Positions 1 through 5,742 of a stretch of DNA of 7,165 nucleotides are shown here, one piece after another (positions within the stretch are counted from its first letter, which is position 1; each line of letters starts with the position of its first letter). Where the stretch lies: positions 1-7,165 of the forward strand of contig JAGLQD010000342.1 of the NCBI GenBank assembly GCA_023136985.1. Reading direction: 5' to 3'. A program made the position numbers and the translations under genes. The notes below the pieces were generated by a model. It worked only from the letters and a program-made list of their open reading frames with translations. It made no database searches and had not been told where the DNA came from. The DNA comes from Candidatus Sabulitectum sp. (GTDB lineage Bacteria; Fermentibacterota; Fermentibacteria; Fermentibacterales; JCC-6).

Positions 1-1213
1 CGATATCGATCATAAGCAAAGATATCGATCGATCATAACGAAAGAATTGAGTAATAGCGTTCTCCAGCATTAGATCAAATTGTCGCCGGTTGAGCAGACC
101 CGTCAGGCTGTCATGTGTGGCCAATTGTTTTAGAGCGATTTCATTGCGGGCCATCTGTTTTGCGATGCGGCCAACAAGCCAATAAAAGAAAATGACAGCA
201 ATAATTGAACCTAGTGCTAATAGCCCTGAGCCAAAGAGTACGGTTTCACGAGCACGACTGGAGCTAATACTTGTGTCCTTGATCATTATTAAATTCCCAA
301 CGTGATGTCCTGATGCATCATTTAAAGGAATAAATATGGCGTGATGATCATTCATATCAAGTTGGGATATGACGGGTGATTCTGTATCGGAAAAGTCTAT
401 TTTTTGAATAAGTACTGAGAGTGAATCTGGAAGCGGTTGCCTGGTACCCATGCTTATCGCTACCTGGGGAAATCTACCCCAGTGCGCCTTATGGCCAAAG
501 GTCTTTGCAGTTTCTTCCCAACTGCTTCTTTCAAGATACTGCTTGTTGACTAATACAAAGACATCTAATCCAAGAAGATTGCGAATTGGATCGACAGCAC
601 TGTCCAATTCCATACCTAACTCTATAAAACCAAGTAGCTTGTTGGTCTGTTTCTCATACCATGGCTTTACATAACGCAGTGTCAGTATGCCCATCGCGCC
701 CAGTTCAACGCCATAGTGGTCGACCCCGTCCTGATAAGCTAACAGGGTGGTCTGGCGATTAATGGTATCACCATATTTTCCCGGCTTGTGTACGCGTAAT
801 ATATTGACTCGTTCCGGGTTAGATAAATAAAAATGAGTAATCCCATAATGTTGATTGAAGTTCTCAAAGATTGGGCTTAAGTGCTGTAGCAGTCTCGGAC
901 GATCCTGTCCTGACAGGGCGGCAGCAAGTTCCTGGTCAGTGCTGAGACTGTCCATAATAGTTTGTAGTGCCCTGGTATTTTGCACAATACCATTCTTATA
1001 AAGATTGCTTGCTGTTGTTTGTAACTGGATAAGATCCCTGTCCACTGCTCTGGACTCGTGAAGATGAACCATGGAAATAAGAAGTGCCACCGCAAAGAGG
1101 AGCATCAATATTCCGGGTGCAAGAAACCTGACGCGAAGATTAAAGACGTATTGCCGAACTGTCTCTTCAATATCCTGAGGAAGGATAGCTTTTGGCTCTG
1201 TTTGTTCTTCCAT
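1..1213 (-). CDS. Membrane diguanylate cyclase with Cache-type sensor, C-terminus cut by window edge
   Basis: The reading frame stays open from an ATG at 1213 to base 1, giving 404 codons. Residues about 1-28 are cytoplasmic. A transmembrane helix spans about 31-50, an extracytoplasmic region about 51-322, and a second helix about 325-350. The outer region contains a segment (about 125-205) with FYLSNPERVNILRVHKPGKYGD, G-x-ELG and a PW pair. This resembles the double-Cache sensor family I know as dCache_3. A short linker leads to LATHDSLTGLLNRRQFD and LLMIDI, the standard opening of a GGDEF domain, so the protein should make c-di-GMP from two GTP in response to an extracytoplasmic ligand. The GGDEF signature, any inhibitory I-site and any further domain (such as EAL) lie outside the window, so activity cannot be judged. 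Shine-Dalgarno pairing ahead of the ATG is weak. The ligand is unknown. Confidence 0.9.
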   Translation of the reverse strand, partial: MEEQTEPKAILPQDIEETVRQYVFNLRVRFLAPGILMLLFAVALLISMVHLHESRAVDRDLIQLQTTASNLYKNGIVQNTRALQTIMDSLSTDQELAAALSGQDRPRLLQHLSPIFENFNQHYGITHFYLSNPERVNILRVHKPGKYGDTINRQTTLLAYQDGVDHYGVELGAMGILTLRYVKPWYEKQTNKLLGFIELGMELDSAVDPIRNLLGLDVFVLVNKQYLERSSWEETAKTFGHKAHWGRFPQVAISMGTRQPLPDSLSVLIQKIDFSDTESPVISQLDMNDHHAIFIPLNDASGHHVGNLIMIKDTSISSSRARETVLFGSGLLALGSIIAVIFFYWLVGRIAKQMARNEIALKQLATHDSLTGLLNRRQFDLMLENAITQFFRYDRSISLLMIDI

Positions 1214-1243
1214 GTGTTACCCATGTTTTTCTAATATCTAAAC

Positions 1244-1271
1244 ATTATATGGATAGTGTTTTTTTAAGCAA
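1244..1271 (-). promoter_or_regulatory. Candidate sigma70 promoter of the diguanylate cyclase gene
   Basis: On the minus strand a perfect TATAAT lies at 1249-1244. It is preceded by TTGCTT (1271-1266, three matches to the -35 consensus) at a 16-base spacing. Transcription would start near 1237 and give a leader of about 24 bases. The -10 is convincing, but the -35 is weak and the region is AT-rich, so a chance match is possible. Confidence 0.45.
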
Positions 1272-1436
1272 CAAACAATAGTATAGAATTTAAATCGGGC
1301 AGATAAAGTGTGTGAATAATAGCGTGAAAAGCGTAATAGTAAATGAAAAGCCGTGAATTGATGTGTGCTGCCTGTATGAAGAAAACTGATTTAGGATTCA
1401 ATGGTTATAGATTTATAGATCAAGTATTTTTATTGT

Positions 1437-1526
1437 GGTAAATATTTTTTACATATAACGGTTTAGCTAGCAGTGTGGTGCTTTTTGCCGTGTCTGAATT
1501 GAGTGCCTTGTTATGCGTATTTTACC
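1437..1526. repeat. Interrupted nested inverted repeat downstream of rubrerythrin
   Basis: The outer arms GGTAAA (1437-1442) and TTTACC (1521-1526) are exact complements. Inside them, ACATATAAC (1451-1459) faces GTTATGCGT (1510-1518), giving seven Watson-Crick pairs, one G-T pair and one mismatch. The 50-base core between the inner arms does not pair well. The minus-strand reading resembles the outer core sites of an integron attC site, but the inner arms such a site needs are missing. It may be a chance structure, a weak mRNA 3' end, or a relic of a small element. Confidence 0.3.
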
Positions 1527-1532
1527 TTCTTA

Positions 1533-2105
1533 CTACCAGTTCTCACCTAAAAGCTCAAAATACGCTTGAGGATGAGTACATGCTGGACAAACCTTTGGTG
1601 CTTCTTCAGCCTCATGCAGATACCCACAATTTCTGCAACGCCAAACTACAACATTGTTTCTTTTAAAAACTTTTCCTGATTCTAAATTATCTGCTAATTC
1701 TTTATATCGTTTACCATGCTGTTTTTCGGCAATTGCTATTGCCTCAAATGCTATTGCAATTGATTTAAAACCTTCATCTCTAGCAACTTTTGCAAATGCT
1801 GGGTACATCTCTTCCCATTCATGCTCTTCACCTGTTGCGGCTGCTCGTAAGTTTTCTAATGTTGTTGAAATGTTGCCTGCCGGGAATGTCTCAGTAATTT
1901 CAACATCACCGCCCTCTAGAAACTTAAAGAGCCTTTTTGCATGCTCCTTTTCCTGATTTGCTGTTTCTGTAAAAACATTGGAGATCTGGACAAAGCCCTC
2001 TTTCTTTGCCTGGGAAGCAAAGTAGGTATAACGGTTCCTTGCCTGTGACTCTCCTGCAAAAGCCTTGAGAATGTTTATCTCTGTCTGTGTACCCTTGATA
2101 CTCAT
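1533..2105 (-). CDS. rbr: Rubrerythrin
   Basis: This 190-residue protein is a classical two-domain rubrerythrin, a cytoplasmic non-haem diiron peroxidase that reduces hydrogen peroxide to water using electrons from NAD(P)H-linked donors. The N-terminal four-helix ferritin-like domain shows the expected diiron ligands: E19 in AGESQARNRY, E52-x2-H55, E93-x2-E96 and E127-x2-H130. The C-terminal rubredoxin-like domain has C157-x2-C160 and C173-x2-C176 for one FeS4 iron. The length is normal for the family. The start MSIKGTQTE at 2105 is chosen over an in-frame ATG 12 codons upstream because AAAGGAG lies 7 bases before it and the family begins there. Its ATG overlaps the stop of perR (ATGA), so the two are co-transcribed and probably translationally coupled. 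By eye the gene is more AT-rich than perR. Confidence 0.96.
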   Translation of the reverse strand: MSIKGTQTEINILKAFAGESQARNRYTYFASQAKKEGFVQISNVFTETANQEKEHAKRLFKFLEGGDVEITETFPAGNISTTLENLRAAATGEEHEWEEMYPAFAKVARDEGFKSIAIAFEAIAIAEKQHGKRYKELADNLESGKVFKRNNVVVWRCRNCGYLHEAEEAPKVCPACTHPQAYFELLGENW

Positions 2106-2521
2106 AATTGTTCTCCTTTCGAATCTGTTTTTTTTCTGCAATCTCTACACGTACCTGTAAATGTAACACAAACTCCATCAACTGTGAAACCCGATGCATC
2201 TGAAGGAAGTATCCCGTTGAAATTCACCACTGGAACATCCAGATCCCGAACCTTCCCGCAGGTACTGCACTGAATATGACAATGATTTCCAGTGATATGA
2301 TCGTAATGGACTTCGGAACCGGCGCTGGTACCAGTGATGGTTATCAGGTCTCCTTCATCAACAAGAATTCCAAGGTTACGATACACTGTACTGAAACTAA
2401 TGCTCATTACTTCTTCTTTTGCCTTAAAGAAAATTTCCTGGGCAGTGGGATGATTAGCAAGACTTACAGCAGCACTGAGCACCGCCCTCTTCTGCTTTGA
2501 ACCCCGTCTTGGCTTTTCCAT
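2102..2521 (-). CDS. perR: Fur-family peroxide-responsive repressor PerR
   Basis: This 139-residue protein is a Fur-superfamily metalloregulator. An N-terminal winged helix (about 8-65) carries HPTAQEIF and the recognition segment SFSTVYRNLGIL, followed by a C-terminal metal-binding and dimerisation domain. The structural zinc site is C85-x2-C88 and C125-x2-C128. Aligned by hand with Bacillus subtilis PerR, its Fe/Mn sensing ligands H37, D85, H91, H93 and D104 correspond to H24, D74, H80, H82 and D93. The Asp at 93, where Fur proteins usually have Glu, favours PerR. In this family iron-catalysed oxidation of the His ligands by peroxide releases the repressor from DNA. Rubrerythrin follows with an ATGA overlap, a natural target. 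AAAGGAG lies about 6 bases before the ATG. A consensus promoter and palindrome just upstream suggest autoregulation. Confidence 0.93.
   Translation of the reverse strand: MEKPRRGSKQKRAVLSAAVSLANHPTAQEIFFKAKEEVMSISFSTVYRNLGILVDEGDLITITGTSAGSEVHYDHITGNHCHIQCSTCGKVRDLDVPVVNFNGILPSDASGFTVDGVCVTFTGTCRDCRKKTDSKGEQL
2113..2119 (-). promoter_or_regulatory. Ribosome binding site that fixes the rubrerythrin start
   Basis: AAAGGAG on the minus strand lies 7 bases upstream of the ATG at 2105, inside the last codons of perR. It supports this start rather than the in-frame ATG at 2141, and it lets ribosomes finishing perR re-initiate on rbr. Confidence 0.75.
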
Positions 2522-2539
2522 TCCAATCTCCTTTATTCG

Positions 2540-2560
2540 TAATAGGAACTATTCCTATTA
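2540..2560. promoter_or_regulatory. Probable PerR operator (Per box)
   Basis: A perfect 9-3-9 inverted repeat, arms TAATAGGAA (2540-2548) and TTCCTATTA (2552-2560), is centred on 2550. It covers the 3' part of the -10 box and the predicted transcription start of perR. Size and odd-centred symmetry fit the 7-1-7 layout of Fur-family operators. The position would block polymerase binding, the usual arrangement for a repressor. That PerR binds here is inferred from the adjacency. Confidence 0.75.
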
Positions 2561-2584
2561 TACTCAACCTGTTGAAACTGTCAA
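2557..2584 (-). promoter_or_regulatory. Consensus sigma70 promoter of the perR-rbr operon
   Basis: On the minus strand TTGACA (2584-2579) and TATAAT (2562-2557) both match the consensus perfectly, 16 bases apart. Transcription should begin near 2550, giving a leader of about 29 bases before the perR ATG at 2521. Such a strong promoter would need tight repression, which the overlapping palindrome can supply. Confidence 0.88.
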
Positions 2585-2729
2585 CCTCTGCTCACTTCCG
2601 ACCTGAATTGATCACAGCTGATCCTGCAGTCACTGGTTTGCAATTCCATTTTTTCCCTGCTGGGGGGCAAATATCCCACATGAAACAGATGGACTGGAAA
2701 GAGAAACACTTTTCAAGCATATTCCATCC

Positions 2730-3497
2730 ATGAAAAATCTTGATGACACAAAGTTTGATATAGCAGAAGTTGCTTCACACCTTGCTCGAATGGGCTGGTC
2801 TGAAGCAAATGCAGGAAACATTTCCGTTCTTATGCCCAGGGGAACTGTGTTTGATCCCGGGGAAAATCCCAACTCCTACCATTTACCGGAACCTGTTCAA
2901 GTTCTCGCCGGAAGAACTCTTGTTATCACAGCCACAGGCAGCCGGTTCAGAAGATTGACACGGGACATAAACACGCAGATCATCCCTCTTACTATTTCTG
3001 AACGGGGTACTGCAGCCCTGTGGCCATCTCATCTTCCCGGCCCCACAAGCGAGATAGGAACACATATTCAGGTGCACTCCCTCTCCCCGGATATGGGCTG
3101 GAAAGGCTCAGCTATAGTACACACCCATTCTACAAAAATGCTTACGCTATCTTCAAGCGACCTCCCGGGGGAAATGCTTCAGGATGCAGTTGAGAGAGCC
3201 CATCCGGAGATATCCATATTAATGAAAAAGGGGTTGGCCTTCCTGGATTTCGCCCCGCCTGGAACCTGGGACCTTGGCCGGAAAACCATGGAAAGATTCA
3301 AAAATGCAAATGCAGTGATCTGGCGCAAACACGGTATTCTCGGATTTGCGGAAAATATTGAAATGGCATGTGATTATGTAGAAATGACGGAGAAGGCTGC
3401 GGAGATTCTTCTTCTTGAAAAGAGCGCTTTTGGTAATTTTCTGGGGTTGAAAGACAGAGAGCTGGAGCAACTCCAGAATGAACTTCCACAGGAATGA
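2730..3497 (+). CDS. Class II aldolase, rhamnulose-1-phosphate aldolase (RhaD) type
   Basis: This 255-residue cytoplasmic protein belongs to the zinc-dependent class II aldolase/adducin family and aligns best, by memory, with RhaD. Shared features run in order: GW-x2-NAGNIS (22-32, RhaD GW-x2-RNGGNL), TATGSRFRRL (67-76), TSEIGTH (106-112, E108 matching the catalytic Glu of RhaD), H131-T-H133 and KHG with H201 as zinc ligands, PPGT (176-179), and a C-terminal helix EMTEKAAEILL. The family splits a ketose-1-phosphate into dihydroxyacetone phosphate and an aldehyde. No rhamnose isomerase or kinase lies nearby, so the substrate is open. Fuculose-phosphate aldolase or an unassigned sugar phosphate are alternatives. 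The ATG at 2730 is the only standard start after the in-frame stop at 2619 that fits the family's N-terminus, but no Shine-Dalgarno precedes it. Its ATG overlaps the stop of a short frame as ATGA. Confidence 0.88.
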   Translation: MKNLDDTKFDIAEVASHLARMGWSEANAGNISVLMPRGTVFDPGENPNSYHLPEPVQVLAGRTLVITATGSRFRRLTRDINTQIIPLTISERGTAALWPSHLPGPTSEIGTHIQVHSLSPDMGWKGSAIVHTHSTKMLTLSSSDLPGEMLQDAVERAHPEISILMKKGLAFLDFAPPGTWDLGRKTMERFKNANAVIWRKHGILGFAENIEMACDYVEMTEKAAEILLLEKSAFGNFLGLKDRELEQLQNELPQE

Positions 3498-3510
3498 GCC
3501 TCTAGCTATA

Positions 3511-3538
3511 TTGATATTGTGTAATTCTCGGGTAAAAC
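3511..3538 (+). promoter_or_regulatory. Weak candidate promoter ahead of the lipoprotein gene
   Basis: TTGATA (3511-3516, five of six) and TAAAAC (3533-3538, four of six) are separated by 16 bases. A start near 3545 would leave a leader of about 16 bases containing the ribosome binding site. No terminator separates this gene from the aldolase, so read-through from upstream is equally possible. Confidence 0.3.
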
Positions 3539-3560
3539 AGTTAATCTGGAGGGGTATGGA

Positions 3561-4346
3561 ATGAAAACATCGATACTTGTAAGTCTTATGGTCATGATTG
3601 CTTTGCTTGCAGGTTGCGGAGACTCTGCAACCGAGATAAGTGGCACTCTACCTGTGGTTACCGGAGTTACTGTTGACACTCTGGCAAGCAAAGGTGACAC
3701 AATAGTGATCACCTGGACAGCCATGGACACAACACTTGTAGACGGGTACTTTCTCTGGACCAGGCAGATGATCGAAGGCCCCTGGTCGCTTGCGGCAGCA
3801 TGTGATAACAATGTCGGCGTTCACATCGCCCATGTATCAGGCTACTATTCTGTTATGGCTTTCCAGGGAATAAACAACTCTTCGGATATCAGCATTTCGG
3901 TCAACACAAAAACTGACGGTCTTTCCGAGATAAGGGAGCTCTTCGCCTTGAAACCGGTTGGCTTTCGGATTGACATGGAGGGAGACTCGCTTATTGCCGG
4001 AAACCCGGCTTCACTGGAGTTCTCACAGCAATTCGTAGTAGCCATTAACTGGCTTGGAGAAAGACACATCTTCCCCGGTAATGCTAATCCGGATCTGTGG
4101 CCGGGAGGAGCAAGAACAAGGATATCCTCTAGAGGGGGTCTTGTTGCTCCGGCACCTGACGACACTCTACTCTGGAGCGACAGCATCTCATACGGAGGAG
4201 ATTTCTTCCTGGCACTTGACAACGGTCACTACTGCATGCTCAAGGGGACAAGCACGCTCCCGGATACTGCATCAATGACAGATACACTTGTTCTTCGTGG
4301 ACAGATACAGCCAATAATGGGCTTGCGGGTATTTAACGAACAGTAG
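3561..4346 (+). CDS. Lipoprotein of unknown function, possible fibronectin-III-like domain
   Basis: I do not recognise this 261-residue protein. Its first 19 residues form a lipoprotein signal peptide: K2, a hydrophobic stretch ILVSLMVMIALLAG, and lipobox LLAG-C with C19 as the lipidated residue. The following G20-D21 might favour retention at the inner membrane by the E. coli +2 Asp rule only if Asp were directly next to the Cys, which it is not here, so outer-membrane sorting is plausible. Residues about 33-115 (VTGVTVDTL...ITWTAMD...DGYFLWTR...GYYSVMAFQGINNSSD) have the beta-strand rhythm of a fibronectin type III domain. Residues about 125-261 look like a second beta-rich domain, with W, G and P clusters (NPDLWPGGARTR, LLWSDSISYGGDFF). 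No catalytic motif is evident. GGAGGGG (3548-3554) lies 6 bases before the ATG. It ends 18 bases before a strong terminator. A surface binding or structural role is only a guess. Confidence 0.85.
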   Translation: MKTSILVSLMVMIALLAGCGDSATEISGTLPVVTGVTVDTLASKGDTIVITWTAMDTTLVDGYFLWTRQMIEGPWSLAAACDNNVGVHIAHVSGYYSVMAFQGINNSSDISISVNTKTDGLSEIRELFALKPVGFRIDMEGDSLIAGNPASLEFSQQFVVAINWLGERHIFPGNANPDLWPGGARTRISSRGGLVAPAPDDTLLWSDSISYGGDFFLALDNGHYCMLKGTSTLPDTASMTDTLVLRGQIQPIMGLRVFNEQ

Positions 4347-4364
4347 GGGAAGAGTTAAGATAGT

Positions 4365-4397
4365 GGGGGAGAGTCATTTGACTCTCCCCCTTTTTTT
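4365..4397 (+). terminator. Rho-independent terminator of the lipoprotein gene, shared with convergent aspS
   Basis: The exact inverted repeat GGGGGAGAGTCA (4365-4376) / TGACTCTCCCCC (4379-4390) forms a stem of about 10-12 pairs with a tiny loop. Seven T residues follow on the plus strand (4391-4397), a textbook terminator 18 bases after the lipoprotein stop. On the minus strand the hairpin starts 8 bases past the aspS stop but has no T tract after it, so for aspS it may stabilise the mRNA end more than terminate. Confidence 0.93.
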
Positions 4398-4398
4398 G

Positions 4399-5742
4399 CT
4401 ACGGGGTAAGCCTTTTAATGTCCCGGGGAAACATGGTGGTAAGGCGGATGTTGTCAACACCAAGAAGTCTTGCGGTAATTCTTTCCAGCCCTATGGCCAG
4501 ACCTCCGTGGGGAGGCAGCCCGTACTTGTGAGCTTGAAGATAGCTTGAAAAATCATCGGGATTCAAGCCCATTGATTCCATCTTGTCTATCTGCTCCTGA
4601 TAATCGTTGATTCTCTGCCCGCCTGTTGTAATTTCAAGACCCCTGAACAGAAGATCAAAACTGAGTGTTGTTCCAGGGTTATCGGGATCATCCTTTGTAT
4701 AGAACGGTCTCTTTTCTGTGGGGAAATGAGTCACAAAAACAAAATCAGAATCCCAGTTCTCTAAAGAATAGGTACAGAGAGCCCGCTCTTCTTCCGGCTC
4801 AAGATCAGGTTCTGCGGAATAGTCTTTTCCTGTGACACTGCCGGCGATCTCATGAGCTTCCGCAAGAGTAACAACCGGAAAATCATCCTGAATAACAGGA
4901 ACATCTGCTTCCAGAAGGGCAAGTTCAGGAGCGCAGGTTTCCTGAATGTGTTCAAAACAGTATTTAAGCAGAGCTGTTTCCATCTGCATTACTTCAGTGT
5001 GATCGTTCAAGAAGCCCATCTCAAAATCAAGAGAGGTGTACTCGTTTATGTGGCGGCTGGTCTGATGAGGTTCCGCCCGGAAAACAGGGCCAACCTCAAA
5101 AACCCTTTCAAAGATACCCACACCCATCTGCTTGTAGAACTGAGGAGACTGAGCCAGGTAAGCAGGCCTGCCAAAATAATCAATAGTAAAAATATTGGCA
5201 CCACCCTCGGCCCCGGCAACACCTATTTTGGGAGTGCGGATCTCAGTGAAACCCTGAATTCGCAGAAATTCCGCGAAGGCTCTGGCAAAGGCTTCTGAAA
5301 TTTTGAGTCGGGCCCTTTCCACCGGGTGGCGAAGACTCAGAGGCCTGAGATCCAGGTTAGTGTCTATGTGCAGGTCAAGGATTTTCTTGGACAGGTCCAC
5401 AGGAGTATGTTCAGCTGGAACAGAGATCACTTTGACTTCTTCCACTTGAATCTCAACACTACGGGGATTGATGGATTTGTCTTTGATCTTTGCGCCTTTC
5501 ACAAGACCTGTGATCTGGACAGAATACTCTTCTGCAAGCCCGTCTATCAGTTCTTCATTCCCATCACGACCTATTACGCACTGAAGAAGACCATCATGAC
5601 GACGAAGCACTATGAACGCACCCCATCCCAGTCTGCGAATTCTCTGAATCATACCGTGAACAGTTACCTTCTGCCCATCCATCTCTGACAGTTCAACTGC
5701 ACTAAGCAGCTTCTGATCAGCAGTAGTCGATACTCTGTACAT
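4399..5742 (-). CDS. aspS: Aspartate--tRNA ligase, archaeal-type, probably non-discriminating (Asp/Asn)
   Basis: This 447-residue protein is a class IIb aminoacyl-tRNA synthetase that charges tRNA with aspartate. The OB-fold anticodon-binding domain is about 20-108 (GQKVTVHGMIQRIRRLG...). The catalytic domain follows, with TPKI (170-173), QSPQFYKQ (198-205), motif 2 FRAEPHQTSRHINEYTSLDFEM (221-242), PPHGG (410-414) and motif 3 GLERI (418-422), ending FPRDIKRLTP. There is no bacterial GAD insertion, and about 450 residues is the archaeal length against about 590 for bacterial AspRS. Bacteria that carry this form generally use it to make Asp-tRNA(Asn) for conversion by GatCAB. GatCAB is not in view, so dual specificity is inferred. 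AsnRS is less likely given the FRAEPHQTSRH loop. The ATG at 5742 (AGGAG 7 bases upstream) is preferred over an adjacent TTG at 5745. It overlaps the upstream stop by one base. Confidence 0.93.
   Translation of the reverse strand: MYRVSTTADQKLLSAVELSEMDGQKVTVHGMIQRIRRLGWGAFIVLRRHDGLLQCVIGRDGNEELIDGLAEEYSVQITGLVKGAKIKDKSINPRSVEIQVEEVKVISVPAEHTPVDLSKKILDLHIDTNLDLRPLSLRHPVERARLKISEAFARAFAEFLRIQGFTEIRTPKIGVAGAEGGANIFTIDYFGRPAYLAQSPQFYKQMGVGIFERVFEVGPVFRAEPHQTSRHINEYTSLDFEMGFLNDHTEVMQMETALLKYCFEHIQETCAPELALLEADVPVIQDDFPVVTLAEAHEIAGSVTGKDYSAEPDLEPEEERALCTYSLENWDSDFVFVTHFPTEKRPFYTKDDPDNPGTTLSFDLLFRGLEITTGGQRINDYQEQIDKMESMGLNPDDFSSYLQAHKYGLPPHGGLAIGLERITARLLGVDNIRLTTMFPRDIKRLTP

Larger units (their letters stand above)
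1214..1532. other. Intergenic gap between rubrerythrin and the diguanylate cyclase gene
   Basis: This stretch of 319 bases is AT-rich and has no credible coding frame on either strand. It holds the candidate promoter at 1244-1271. It also holds two imperfect direct copies of an AATAG...TGAAAAGC-type motif (about 1315-1333 and 1333-1353) and an interrupted inverted repeat (1437-1526). I see no clean U-tailed terminator hairpin after rubrerythrin, so where that transcript ends is unclear. Confidence 0.6.

Noticed and set aside
1..55. Repeated GATATCGATC-like motifs at the left edge, looking like an iteron or tandem repeat
   Set aside because: They lie inside the GGDEF coding frame and spell the normal family residues YDRSISLLMIDI, so coding constraint explains the similarity.
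1343..1441. Plus-strand 32-codon frame (MKSRELMCAACMKK...) in the intergenic gap, with a CxxC
   Set aside because: It has no ribosome binding site and no recognised similarity, and its length is expected by chance in this gap.
1475..1956. Plus-strand open frames across the rubrerythrin region
   Set aside because: They are antisense to rubrerythrin, whose ligand pattern and start signals are unambiguous.
2609..2622. Small inverted repeat GATCA-CAGC-TGATC in the perR/aldolase intergenic region, a possible second operator
   Set aside because: The arms are only five bases long, no promoter elements adjoin it, and such a short repeat is expected by chance.
4852..5688. Plus-strand open frames of up to 148 codons opposite aspS
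   Set aside because: They mirror the codon structure of aspS on the other strand, have no recognisable motifs, and the AspRS motifs cover the whole stretch.
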